From CAIUVD01 sp044338255 (lineage in GTDB: Bacteria > Planctomycetota > UBA11346): 30,150 nucleotides of DNA. Made by a program: the position numbers and the translations under genes. Below, piece after piece: positions 7,899 to 17,500 of the stretch (positions within the stretch are counted from its first letter, which is position 1; each line of letters starts with the position of its first letter). The notes beneath the pieces were generated by a model. The model worked only from the letters and a program-made list of their open reading frames with translations. It did no database searches and was not told the DNA's origin. The DNA is taken from positions 1 to 30,150 of the forward strand of contig JBIILZ010000041.1 in the NCBI GenBank assembly GCA_044338255.1, in the 5' to 3' direction.

Positions 7899-9668
7899 TT
7901 AACGCGTTTTCGGCGCCGGGCCGGGGACTTGAGGTGGCATCCCTGGTGGCATCGCTGGTGGTATCCCTGGTGGTATCCCTGGTGGCATCACGCCGGGGGG
8001 GGCCATCGGCGGTAGTGGCATCTGGGAGGGCGCCGGCTCACTCGAAGGTTCGGGATCCTGGCGAACCGTCTTGTTGAGCGGTTCCCACCACACCAACCGC
8101 CCGTCGCCGAGCTCGAAGTAAGCGGTGTCCGTGGTATAGAGATCAGCCGCATCGGGATGATCGTCACGTAGTTTGCTTAAAGGGCCCTCACCGGGCTCAT
8201 GGCGCTTGGGCTCGGTCGGAAGCGCCAGGGCCTGCACGAATTCCGAAGGATTGCGGCGGAATTCAGCTTCTTCGTCGAGATCGGCAGCAAGATATGGGAA
8301 GGTGATGGCAGTCGCTCGTGAGGGCCGTTTCACCGGAATGAGCTTGGTCAGCTCCATGCGGTTACGGCTTCGGCTGTTCTCCACCACGACGACGTCGACC
8401 TGGGCTTCCTTGGCTTGCACCTTGAGATCCTTGCCTTTGCCGCCGGCACGCGACTCGGTGAGGATCTCCCAGTAGAGGACGCGTTTCTGCTGGCGTTTGA
8501 TCTCGGCGACCTTGAACGGGGTCGACAGGTCGACATTGACGATCGGCCCGGGATTGGTGGGAATCTCGGTCTTGGTCACGCCGCCGACGGTATCGCCGAC
8601 GGCGGCCTTGAACGACTGCGGCTTGAGCCACAGCTTGTCGCCGGTCTTGCCGGTGAACTGCTTGGTGACCAGAAAGACTGCCGCTGCCTTGGTCGCATCG
8701 GTGGCATCGCTGCCGACCTTGTCGAGGGCGAAGCGCACGTTCGAGGTGACCTGCACCGCAACCACTTCGCTATTGCCACCGGAGTAGATCTTTTCATCGC
8801 CGGCGAGGACGATGCCGGGGGCGGCGTCTTTGCTCGGCCTGGCGAGTTTCTCAAGGGTTTTGGGATCCTTGGCGCGAACCTTCTCGGTGAGTTCGTTCCA
8901 GGGGACCTCGTCGCCTTCGGCCGCCAGGGTCCCGGGGACCACCAGCACGCTGGCGGTGGCCTTTGGTGGGATGGCGTGGTCGAAATCCAGGCCGGTGGCC
9001 TTGGCCAGCAGTCGTGCCCGGAAGGAATGGCGGATCCACGGCTCGAGATTTTCCGCCGGGATCTTGCCGCTCAATTCCTCGAGCTTGGTCAGGGTGATGA
9101 ACCCCTGTTTGAGGGCTTTGGCATTCAACGGTTTCCAATTGCCATCGCCACGGTGGGTCTCGATGACCACGCCGACATCATCGGCATGATTGGAAATGCC
9201 TTCGCTCGTGCGCTCCCAGGTGCTGGAAAGGCTGTCGCTGATGCGTTTGCCGGTCGGACGTGCGGGGGTCGGCAAGGTGACGGTGAGCTCGGCGCTGCCG
9301 ACGGTATCGACGACCGTGATGGTCGGCGCCGGAACCTCGAAGACATAGAGCAGGAGACCGCCCGAGCCGGGACCGCGATCCGGGGCGGCGGTGAGCCACG
9401 ACGGCAAGGGGCTGGGCACGGTGATCTTATCGAAACGGGATTCCATATCCGCCAGGTAGCCGGGCACCGGCTTGAGGATAGGAGCCTTTCCTTGTTGGAA
9501 GACGGCGTCGATGGCCGCGTTCTTGGTGTCGATTTCGCCAGGACTGATGCTTTCCGGACGGATCGAGGTGTCGGTGAAGGTCACATAACACTGGGCCGCG
9601 ATGAGCAGCAGGGTAAGCGACAGGGCGACCTTTTCACCGTGGGCGGTGAAGAATTGCTTGGCACTCAT
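7899..9668 (-). CDS. Bitopic inner-membrane protein of the pilus-like machine (Amuc_1099-like position)
   Basis: A 589-aa protein with a short cytoplasmic N terminus, one membrane segment (~13-31) and a large periplasmic part, ending in a Pro/Met/Gly-rich tail (~555-589). I recognise no catalytic motif. It starts at an ATG that overlaps the stop of the preceding gene (ATGA, 9665-9668). It occupies the position of Amuc_1099 in the Akkermansia order 1101-1100-1099-1098. The topology suits a periplasmic linker between the inner-membrane PilMNO-type complex and the secretin, comparable in role to PilP/GspC. That role is an inference from position and topology, not from a recognised domain. The tail is encoded by a 12-bp tandem repeat. 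Confidence 0.85.
   Translation of the reverse strand: MSAKQFFTAHGEKVALSLTLLLIAAQCYVTFTDTSIRPESISPGEIDTKNAAIDAVFQQGKAPILKPVPGYLADMESRFDKITVPSPLPSWLTAAPDRGPGSGGLLLYVFEVPAPTITVVDTVGSAELTVTLPTPARPTGKRISDSLSSTWERTSEGISNHADDVGVVIETHRGDGNWKPLNAKALKQGFITLTKLEELSGKIPAENLEPWIRHSFRARLLAKATGLDFDHAIPPKATASVLVVPGTLAAEGDEVPWNELTEKVRAKDPKTLEKLARPSKDAAPGIVLAGDEKIYSGGNSEVVAVQVTSNVRFALDKVGSDATDATKAAAVFLVTKQFTGKTGDKLWLKPQSFKAAVGDTVGGVTKTEIPTNPGPIVNVDLSTPFKVAEIKRQQKRVLYWEILTESRAGGKGKDLKVQAKEAQVDVVVVENSRSRNRMELTKLIPVKRPSRATAITFPYLAADLDEEAEFRRNPSEFVQALALPTEPKRHEPGEGPLSKLRDDHPDAADLYTTDTAYFELGDGRLVWWEPLNKTVRQDPEPSSEPAPSQMPLPPMAPPGVMPPGIPPGIPPAMPPGMPPQVPGPAPKTR
7933..7992. repeat. 12-bp tandem repeat encoding the G-I/M-P-P tail
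   Basis: Five consecutive 12-base units of the type GGTGGYATCCCT occupy 7933-7992 and encode PPG[IM]-type tetrapeptides at the C terminus of the 589-aa protein. The units differ at a few positions (GCT or ACG for CCT, C/T at the sixth base). This is a simple in-frame repeat that could change in length without breaking the frame. Confidence 0.9.
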
Positions 9669-10849
9669 TGGGGTTCTTCTTCGGCGGACGGTTTGCGCGA
9701 AGCCGCCGGGCGGGAGGGCGGCGGAGGTGCTTGTTCCGGGGGTGGCATCATGACGCCCGTCGGCGCGCCATTACCGGCGGTTGTCTCGGAGGTGTGCTTC
9801 ACGCCGGTCAGGGCGTTGGTGAAATCCAGCACCAGCAGCTCGATTCGCGCTGTCGCCATCTCGCTGCCGACATCCTTGCGTTCGCCGGGGAGGAAGGCCG
9901 TCTTGCGCGTCAATTCGCCACCGGTGATGACGAAGATCGGCGACTGGTCATTGCGCGGATGCTCAAGGGCGGCGGTGGTCGTCAGCAGGGCCGTCACCGA
10001 TCCCTGTAGGGTCAGGCTCAGATGCCAGGCTTCGGCGTAGCTACCGACTTCACTCCCGAGGGTCGGCTCGATGGAATCCCACGTGACCGAGACGATGCCG
10101 CTGGGGCTGGCGACTGGGGCATCGGGAATATTCACCAGCGGGTTGGGGGCATTGGCCGCGACCGTTTCGGTGATGATCGAGATGATCAGCTCCATGGTCC
10201 GGAATTGCCGGGTCAAAACCGGATACTCACCGGCGTCAGGCAGGTCCGCGCCCTTGGTGAAGAATCCGGCTTGGGCACGCAGGGTGGCGTCATTGGCGAA
10301 ATCGAGCGTACGCTTCTCCGTGCTCGCGGCCGCGGGGTCCGTGCCCGGCACACGGCTGATCGGCTTGGAGGGCTCGGCCGTGATCACCAGGGCGCCGGCC
10401 GCAGCCAATTTCTTGAGCTGCTCTTCGCTGGCATTCTGATAGGCGGTATACCAGCCGAATTTATCGTTGCTGGCGGCGATCGGCTCGTGGAGGTGCTTGC
10501 TGCGCGCGACCAGGCGCTCCTTGATTGCCTTGAGCTGCTTGTCGTAGCCCTGGACGTGCGGATCGAGGACTTCCTTCCACGCCGGCGTGATTAGGTAGTC
10601 GTCGGTGAGGCGGCGGATGTCGTCGGGTTTTTCGGCATCGAACACCCCCAGCGGGCTGGCGTTGCGACCGCGACGTTCGAGCTCGGTGAGATGCTTATAC
10701 TCCTGCTTGAGGGTGTTCTGCATCTCCTGCGCCTTGGCCTTATTGCCGACGATATCGAGGTCGGGAATCGAGAGGACCCACCACACGAGCTCAGCGAAGA
10801 GGATGACTCCGAGCACGATCCAAAAGGTAAACGGCTTCAGCTGATTCAT
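9665..10849 (-). CDS. PilO/GspM-like inner-membrane protein (Amuc_1100-like)
   Basis: A 394-aa bitopic protein: membrane segment ~8-27, a coiled-coil-prone region (~36-65), a globular periplasmic part (~70-350) and a Pro/Glu-rich C terminus. It is placed between a PilM-PilN fusion and the 589-aa protein, with ATGA overlaps on both sides (10846-10849 and 9665-9668), so the genes are probably translationally coupled. Amuc_1100 of Akkermansia holds the same position after a PilM-like gene and is known to have a PilO/GspM-like fold. I infer the same for this protein from order, length and topology; I see no diagnostic motif. Confidence 0.85.
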   Translation of the reverse strand: MNQLKPFTFWIVLGVILFAELVWWVLSIPDLDIVGNKAKAQEMQNTLKQEYKHLTELERRGRNASPLGVFDAEKPDDIRRLTDDYLITPAWKEVLDPHVQGYDKQLKAIKERLVARSKHLHEPIAASNDKFGWYTAYQNASEEQLKKLAAAGALVITAEPSKPISRVPGTDPAAASTEKRTLDFANDATLRAQAGFFTKGADLPDAGEYPVLTRQFRTMELIISIITETVAANAPNPLVNIPDAPVASPSGIVSVTWDSIEPTLGSEVGSYAEAWHLSLTLQGSVTALLTTTAALEHPRNDQSPIFVITGGELTRKTAFLPGERKDVGSEMATARIELLVLDFTNALTGVKHTSETTAGNGAPTGVMMPPPEQAPPPPSRPAASRKPSAEEEPQ

Positions 10850-12735
10850 GGTGCGGCCTCCTGGCCCTTGAGCGTGCAGGCAAGGGTCACCAGTTTTGCC
10901 GGCGCCTTGCGCTCTTCTTCGACCGGGGCGAGATCGCCTCTGGCGTCGGTTGCCGACTTGTCGATGAAGAAGTAACTCTCCTCGCCGGCGCTGTCCGAGA
11001 TCGCCTGGACATCGCTAAAGAGCTTCGGCTGGTGCTTGGCGACTTCGTCGGCGGCGGCGGATGGATTCTTCGCCTGCCAGGCGCGGAATGCCGCCATGTC
11101 GGGATGCGCGGCGGCCAGGGTCTCGGGGACCGGCAGGGCCTTGAGCACGTCAAGCAGTTGGCGCGTCCCCTCACCCGGAGAGGCCACCACCGGTATGCTG
11201 ATCACGAGGATGACTTTGCGGGTCGTCGCCAAGGGCCGGAAGGGGCCACTGGCTCCGTCGGAGGCGAACGGCGGCAAGGTCACGCTGCGCAGGTACATCG
11301 ATTGCAGCGGCGTCGGCTTGGCTGCGGACTTCTCGCCGGTGGCATCGAGCGGGCCGGCAACCGTGCCGCGGGCCTGGTTGATGCTGACCACGGCGGAGAG
11401 CAGCGCATGGTAGATGCCCGCGGTCACCCCCTGCTGGGTGCCATAGACCTCGAACGACTTGAGGTCGGTGGCCTTCGGCGCCACCTCGCTCAACGCCTCG
11501 CGTGAGGCCTGCTGGCGCACGTTGTTCTGTGAGTAGCTGTCCTTGATCTTCTTGATCAGGCGCACGTTCTCATCGGCGACGCCGCCGACGACCATGTGAT
11601 CCAGGACCAGGGTCGCACCGATGGCGGCGACGATCGCCAGACCCGCCCAGCGCTTGGTCGCAAGCACGCGCTGCAGTTGTTGGCTGCTCGGCATGAGGTC
11701 GACGTTGGCGCGTGCGACACCTGTGCCCTGCAGGGCCAAACCCATGGCCACGCCCAGGCTTTGCAGGTCATGCATGAAATGGTCGCGTTCGAGACCGGCG
11801 GCGACCTGGATCTTGTCGAGATCTTCCAGGATGTTGACGGTATAGCGCAGGCGCTCGGCCATGTACTCGGGCAGGCCCGGGAGACGGAACGTCGATCCGC
11901 TGATGACCAGATTATCGAGCTTCGCGGCGGCATTCTGGCTCTTGTAGAAGCCCAGGCTGCGCTGCACTTCACTGGTCAACTCGGTGAGGCTGCCCTCGAT
12001 CACCTTGATGATGCGATCGGCCTGCTTGCTGTCGCCAGCCTGACGTTTGAGGATCTCGGCTTCATCGAACGAGACCTTGAATTTCTTCATGAAGGCCTTG
12101 GTGATGTCATTGCCAGCGACGCCCAGGGTGCGCATCCACAGGGTTTCACCCTGATAGCAGACGAGGTCGGTGTTCTCGGCGCCGACGTCGAGGATCACGA
12201 CGGTCTCGTCCTCGGGGAAGACCTGGTCGAAGCGCACGAAATTGTAGAGTGCCAGGCTGCTTATCGAGATGCCGACCAGGTTGACCCCGGCGCGCCGGCA
12301 CTTGATCATCACCTCCTGGGTGAGCTCGCGTTTGACCGCGAACAAGGCGACATCCTTGGAGGCCCCATCGGCCGCCGGACTCATGTGGTAGCCCCACTCG
12401 ATTTCGCTGAAATCACCCGGAATCTGCTGCTGCGCCTCGAGCTCGATCATGCGCTCGATGTTCTTCGGATTGAGGATCGGGATGTTCACCGTTTTGCTGA
12501 ACACCTGCCGCCCAGATAGCGCCGCGAGCACTGGCGTATCCTTGAACTCCTCGCGCAAGGCCATGGTCTTGAGGGCCGCGACTACGGACTCCTCGCGGTC
12601 ACCGCCTTCGGGGACGGTGATGGGTTCAATGGCATAGCCTAAGACCGAGACCTTGGTTCCTTGGCGAGCGAGCTTAACGGCTTTGATAGTCGCATGGCCA
12701 ACGTCGAGGCCCCAGCAAACCGGGAATGTGTGCAT
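10846..12735 (-). CDS. pilM: PilM-PilN fusion, pilus assembly protein
   Basis: A 629-aa protein. Residues 1-345 are an actin/FtsA-like PilM domain with the phosphate-1 motif GLDVGHATIKAVKL (~9-22), the phosphate-2 region VILDVGAENTDLVCY (~180-194) and the adenosine-type motif LVISGSTFRLPGL (~276-288). ANVDLMPSSQQ (~343-353) resembles the PilN N terminus that binds PilM. A membrane segment (~363-382) and a ~245-residue periplasmic region follow. Separate PilM and PilN appear joined in one chain. I use the ATG at 12735, close to the first motif; the frame extends nine codons to a TTG at 12762 without a ribosome site. It is the first gene of the secretin operon and would anchor the machine at the inner membrane. 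Confidence 0.9.
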   Translation of the reverse strand: MHTFPVCWGLDVGHATIKAVKLARQGTKVSVLGYAIEPITVPEGGDREESVVAALKTMALREEFKDTPVLAALSGRQVFSKTVNIPILNPKNIERMIELEAQQQIPGDFSEIEWGYHMSPAADGASKDVALFAVKRELTQEVMIKCRRAGVNLVGISISSLALYNFVRFDQVFPEDETVVILDVGAENTDLVCYQGETLWMRTLGVAGNDITKAFMKKFKVSFDEAEILKRQAGDSKQADRIIKVIEGSLTELTSEVQRSLGFYKSQNAAAKLDNLVISGSTFRLPGLPEYMAERLRYTVNILEDLDKIQVAAGLERDHFMHDLQSLGVAMGLALQGTGVARANVDLMPSSQQLQRVLATKRWAGLAIVAAIGATLVLDHMVVGGVADENVRLIKKIKDSYSQNNVRQQASREALSEVAPKATDLKSFEVYGTQQGVTAGIYHALLSAVVSINQARGTVAGPLDATGEKSAAKPTPLQSMYLRSVTLPPFASDGASGPFRPLATTRKVILVISIPVVASPGEGTRQLLDVLKALPVPETLAAAHPDMAAFRAWQAKNPSAAADEVAKHQPKLFSDVQAISDSAGEESYFFIDKSATDARGDLAPVEEERKAPAKLVTLACTLKGQEAAP

Positions 12736-12808
12736 AGGTGATGTTTTACCTAAAGGTTCCAACTCGAATCGACACCGCAGATCAGCAGCCGGTTACGACA
12801 GGTGTGGC

Positions 12809-12837
12809 AGCTTAGGGTCTGCCTCGGGACCGGTCAA
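12809..12837 (-). promoter_or_regulatory. Candidate sigma70-type promoter for the pilM operon
   Basis: On the minus strand TTGACC (12837-12832) and TAAGCT (12814-12809) are separated by 17 bases. They lie about 75 bases upstream of the pilM ATG, in the 172-base gap after cheB. The -35 box is good and the -10 box weak (three of six consensus bases). No terminator is visible after cheB, so read-through from the chemosensory operon is also possible. Confidence 0.4.
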
Positions 12838-12907
12838 AGGGCCGGGAAGAGTGAGCGGGGCGGGGTGTGTGAACGGCATCTGCGCTGCAACTGTCCCGCT
12901 GGACTCT

Positions 12908-14032
12908 TCAACGGCTAAGTTTAGCCACCGCCTCGGCGATAGCCTCCAGCGGCAGGACCTGATCGACGAGTCCGGCAGCCACTGCCGAGCCCGGCATGCC
13001 CCAGACCACGCTGGTAGCTTCGTCCTGGGCAATCGCCAAGGCTCCGGCGTGCCTGAGAATAGCTAGTCCCTTAGTTCCATCGGTACCCATGCCCGTGAGA
13101 ATGACAGCGACGACATTGCCGCCCCAGACCTGGGCTGCCGAACGGAACATGACATCTACATTCGGACGCAGGGCGTTTTCTGGAGGGTTCTCATTCACCC
13201 CGCACACGATCGCGCCCGCAGGGGTACGACGGACGATGAGGTGCTTGCCACCGGGAGCGAGGTAAACGTGACCGGGCGTGATTGGGTCATTATCGACCGC
13301 TTCGGTCACCGACGTCGAGGTGCATAGTTTGGCTAGAGACTCGGCGAGCGAGGCCGTGAACTTGGGCGGCATGTGCTGGACGATTATGATCGGCAAGCGC
13401 GTCAGCGACGTCAGGCGCGGCAGAAGGGTCAGCAAGGCTCGCGGCCCGCCCGTCGATACGCCGATGACGATGGCCTGCATCGGCTGAGTCCGCGAGCCGA
13501 TCGTCCGCGTCGGGGGCATGCTGGTGAATGGCGCCGGCGTCGGAATCCGTGCGGGGAGCGGTCGGCTGACCCGCCGGAGACGTTGCTGGCAAGCCCGGAT
13601 GCGTTGCGGTAGCTGCAGCTTCAGGGAGGCCAGGCTTTCGCTCTGGTTGGCCTCGGCGGGCTTGGCGATGAAATCGAAAGCCCCGGCATTGAGGGCGGCG
13701 ATGGTCGACTGTGCACCCTGCGTCGTGTGGGCGCTGAGCATGATGACGCCGATCTCGCGTTCACGAGGCCGGCTGGCATTGAGCTCGCGAATCGCCTTGA
13801 GGGTTTCGATGCCATTCATCTCCGGCATCTCGAGGTCGAGGGTGACGACATCGATGTCTGGATTATTCCGGAGGAACTTCATGGCGGTGACCCCGTTGTG
13901 TTCGGAGCCGGCGACCACCAGACCCGTTTCGTTGGTCAACGCACGGGCGACGGCGACACGGAATACCCATGAATCATCGACGATCAGGACGCGAATCGGC
14001 ACTGCCGGCAATAACGAGCCGTCGCCAGTCAT
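12908..14032 (-). CDS. cheB: CheB, receptor methylesterase/glutamine deamidase
   Basis: Two-domain response regulator, 374 aa. Receiver (~12-130): IVDDS, phospho-acceptor Asp66 in TLDLEMPEMNG, Lys124. After a Pro/Arg-rich linker comes the CheB esterase domain (~186-374) with the Ser-His-Asp triad Ser193 (GVSTGGP), His220 (VQHMPP) and Asp318 (TGMGTDG). It would remove methyl esters from chemoreceptor glutamates when phosphorylated by CheA. I start at the ATG at 14032, which overlaps the cheW stop by one base (TGATG); the frame stays open further upstream only inside cheW. No CheR or receptor gene is present in the window, so its substrate is encoded elsewhere. Confidence 0.95.
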   Translation of the reverse strand: MTGDGSLLPAVPIRVLIVDDSWVFRVAVARALTNETGLVVAGSEHNGVTAMKFLRNNPDIDVVTLDLEMPEMNGIETLKAIRELNASRPREREIGVIMLSAHTTQGAQSTIAALNAGAFDFIAKPAEANQSESLASLKLQLPQRIRACQQRLRRVSRPLPARIPTPAPFTSMPPTRTIGSRTQPMQAIVIGVSTGGPRALLTLLPRLTSLTRLPIIIVQHMPPKFTASLAESLAKLCTSTSVTEAVDNDPITPGHVYLAPGGKHLIVRRTPAGAIVCGVNENPPENALRPNVDVMFRSAAQVWGGNVVAVILTGMGTDGTKGLAILRHAGALAIAQDEATSVVWGMPGSAVAAGLVDQVLPLEAIAEAVAKLSR

Positions 14033-14508
14033 CAGATCGCGAAATTCAGGAAGCCACGTGGTTCGAGCAGCTCCATCAATTGCCCATCGAGCTTGCAGAC
14101 CCCGGCGTTGAGCGAGGCGTTCACCGGCGTCGCGCTCTCCGGCGGCTCGATGCGATCGGTCGGCACTTCGATGATGTCGCCGACGCGATCGACCAGCAGC
14201 GCGAAGGTCTCTGCGACATGAGGCTTGAAGATCAACAGCTGCTGGCGGCCCTTGACGAGGGTTCCCGGAGGCGCTTCCGGCAGGCACAATGGAATGCGCG
14301 GATCGATCACCAGATGGATCTGCCCGCGGATGTTCACATAGCCACGCACCTGCGGTGGGGCGTGGAAGATGGGCGTGAAGCCGCGCTCGGAATTGATTTC
14401 ACGGATCTCGAGGATGTCGATGCCGTGCAGCCGCCCGCCGATCCAGCAGCTTACGAAGTGGCGGGTGGCGACTTCGCTATGCAGCGTCATGGCCGGGGAT
14501 TCACTCAT
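14032..14508 (-). CDS. cheW: CheW-like scaffold protein
   Basis: A 158-aa single-domain CheW protein. The family pattern is visible in FVSCWIGG, the segment GYVNIRGQIHLVIDPR (~57-72, like the GxxNLRGxxxPVIDLR of CheW) and FALLVDRVGDIIEVP (~101-115). It would couple CheA to receptors in a chemosensory array. The ATG overlaps the cheA stop as ATGA (14505-14508), and its own stop overlaps the cheB start. The canonical Leu after Asn in the NLRG motif is Ile here, a conservative change. The operon position leaves little doubt. Confidence 0.93.
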   Translation of the reverse strand: MSESPAMTLHSEVATRHFVSCWIGGRLHGIDILEIREINSERGFTPIFHAPPQVRGYVNIRGQIHLVIDPRIPLCLPEAPPGTLVKGRQQLLIFKPHVAETFALLVDRVGDIIEVPTDRIEPPESATPVNASLNAGVCKLDGQLMELLEPRGFLNFAI

Positions 14509-17500
14509 GATGCAGCTCCGGCGCCGACGCTGCGGCGAATATGACGATCGACCATCTCGTTGATGGCGACCAGGAAGCGGCCGCGGTCCATCTTGATTTC
14601 ATAGCGATCATAGCCGGCGTGGATGGCGGCGGTGATACTTTCCTCGGTCGCTAAGGACGACAAGGCCAGGGCCGGCACGCATTCATTGTGATGGCCACCA
14701 CGCACCTGCTTCATGAAATCCCAGCCGTTCATCACCGGCATCTCGAGATCGCTGACGATCATGTCGAAATGCTGGCTGTTGAAGGCGCTCAGGGCTAGGG
14801 CCCCATCTTCGACCGCAGTCACCTCAAAGCCGCCGGATTCGAGATAACCGCGCACCAGCTGGCGGAAGAACGAGGTGTCTTCAGCAAGCAGCACGCGGAT
14901 CTTCTTGCCTTCGCGTTCCTTCGGGCGCTCTTCGGGATCGGCCTTCTCGATCAGGCGGTAGAGATCCGGGAACAAGGTCAGATGCTCGCGGACGATTGCC
15001 GTTCCGAGCACGCCATCCTCGCGGTGGGTCGAGGTATTCACATCGGTGGTCGTGCCATCGATGTCGATGACCTCCGAGACCAGGATGCCGCACGGTTTGC
15101 GGGTGTGCTTGGGCAGCAGCAGGAACTGCTGCGTCTTGTCGATGCACGGGCTGACCTTGAGCAGGCGATCGAGGCGCAGGATCGCCGTCGGGGCGCCATC
15201 GATGGTGATGAATTCCTTGTCGCCGATGGTCTCGATGCGATCCATGGCGATCGGCTCGATGCGTTTGATCAGCGGTAGGGCGACCGCGAACTGCTCCTTG
15301 GCACCATAGCGGAACAGCAGCATGTGATGGGCATCGGCCTGCATTTCATTGGTCGCGTGCTTGGCCGATTCACCAGCTCGCTGCATACCTTCGGCGGACA
15401 GTCCGGCGTGTTTCGAGATCCCTTCGATATCGAGGATCAAGGCCACCTGCCCATCGCCCATCACCGTCGCTCCGCTGCAACAGTGCAGATGCTTGAGCGC
15501 CGGATGCATGGGTTTGACGACGATCTCCTCGGTGCCGATGACACGATCAACGACCAGGCCGAAACGTTTGACCCCGACCTTGACCACGGCGAAGGTCAGG
15601 GTCTCGCCGCGCGTCGCGACATCGGCGCGCTCCAGGCGATGCTTCTCGGTGATGGCATTGCGGGTCTTGGCATTGAGTGGTTCGCGATGGACGAACAGCT
15701 CGCTGAGGCGCACCAGGGGCAGCAGCATGTCGCGTAGGCGGTAGACCTCCTGATCGCGGGCGATCTCGATCTTGTTGACGACCTCGTCATCATAGAGGCA
15801 GACCAGTTCCTCAAGATTGACCTGGGGCAGGGCGTAGCGGTGCTCGCCGACGCCCACCATCAGACTGGGGATGATCGCCAGGGTCAGCGGCAGGCGCAGG
15901 AGGATCGTGGTGCCCTGACCGGGATTGGTAGAGATGTCGAATTGCCCGCCGAGCTGCTCGATCGAGGTCTTGACCACATCCATGCCCACGCCTCGACCGG
16001 AGACGTCGGTGACGGCTTCCGCGGTCGAAAAACCCGGCAGGAGGATGAGGAGGATGGCGTCCTTCTCGCTGAGGGCATTGACCTCGGCCTGCGTCTTCAG
16101 TCCATTTTCGACGGCCTTGGCCTTGACTCGTTGAAGGTTGATGCCGCGGCCGTCATCCTTGATCTCGATGTTGATCTGGCCGCCTTCATGGAAGGCGCGC
16201 AGCGAGATTCGTCCGACCGCCGGCTTGCCGGCATTGACGCGTTCGTCGGGCGCTTCCAGGCCGTGGTCGCAGCTATTGCGCACCAGATGCCGCAGGGGAT
16301 CCGCCAAGGATTCGAGGATGGTCTTGTCGATGTCGACATCATTGCCGACCATGTCGATCTCGATCTGCTTACCGAGCTTGTTGCCGAGATCGCGGACCAC
16401 GCGCGGAAACCGGTTGAAGAGATTTCCCATCGGCTGCATGCGCGTACGCATGATGGTTTCCTGCAGCTCGGTGGCGACGATATTGAGGCGTTGCACCGCC
16501 GCGCGCAGCATCGGATCGGCTTTTTCCGAGATCATCAGCTGCTGGTTGCGCACCAGCACCAGCTCGCCGGCGAGGGTCATCAGTTCATCGAGGATCTCGA
16601 CGTTGATGCGCACCGACGCCTCGGGCGGCGGCGCACCGGTGGTAGCCGGCGCCGCAGATGGGCTGGAGACCGGCTCCGGTGCGACCGCCGCGGGGTTCTT
16701 CGCCGGCGCTGGTGCGGCAATGGATGCTGCCGAGGGTGCGCTAGCGGGAGTCGGGGCAGCCGCAGCGGGCGGTGCTGTCATTGCGGCTGAAGCTGGCGGT
16801 GCGGCTGGAGCTGTCATTGCGGCTGGAGCTGGCGGTGTCGCCGGTGTCGCCGCTGCCGGTGCGGTGGCGGGCACGGTGGCCTGCGCGAACGCGACATCGG
16901 CCTCTTCGACGGCCACGACTTCCAGATCGGGCACTCCGAGATTGGCCAGCAGCAACTGGCCGAGCACATCCTGAGGGATGGGCGTGGCGAAGAGCACGTC
17001 ATAGGACAGACGCGCCGGTACGGCGGTGCGTAGATCGCCTTCGTGGCGCAGATGGCCATCGATGATTTCGCCGGCCTGCGAGAGGTCGCGCACCAGCGCC
17101 ACCGGGCCCTGGCCGCCCGAGGCGGCCATCGCCGAGAGATCGAAACGCAGCACGAACAGGTAGCAGTTCTCGGCCTTGCGCTGGCGCAGATCGAACTGCG
17201 AAACGGTGAACGGGTAGGCGGCCTTGGTCTTCTTGACCTGGATCGGAGCGGGCGTGGCGAGCTGCTGTTTGACCTGCGGAGGAGCCTTCTGATCAAGCAG
17301 CGTATCGAGATGCGCGAGCATCGCCGCGATGTTGATGTCGTTGGAATGCTCGAGGTCATCGAGCATGGCATTGATCTGATCCGAGCCCTTGAGCAGGACT
17401 TCGACGATCGGCTGGGTGGGCTTGATCGCCCCTGAGCGCACCAGCGACAACAGCGTTTCCATGCGATGCGCGAGGTTGTTGACGTTCTTCAGGCCGATGA

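Noticed and set aside
8415..10040. 541-codon open frame on the plus strand
   Set aside because: It lies opposite the 589-aa and 394-aa membrane proteins, whose overlapping starts and topology mark the true strand.
12715..12735. TAGGT/ACCTA hairpin at the pilM start as a regulator
   Set aside because: A 5-bp stem next to a start codon is easily found by chance, and nothing else supports it.
14033..14287. N-terminal extension of CheB by 85 residues
   Set aside because: It lies inside cheW and lacks family similarity; the ATG at 14032 is coupled to the cheW stop and directly precedes the receiver motif.
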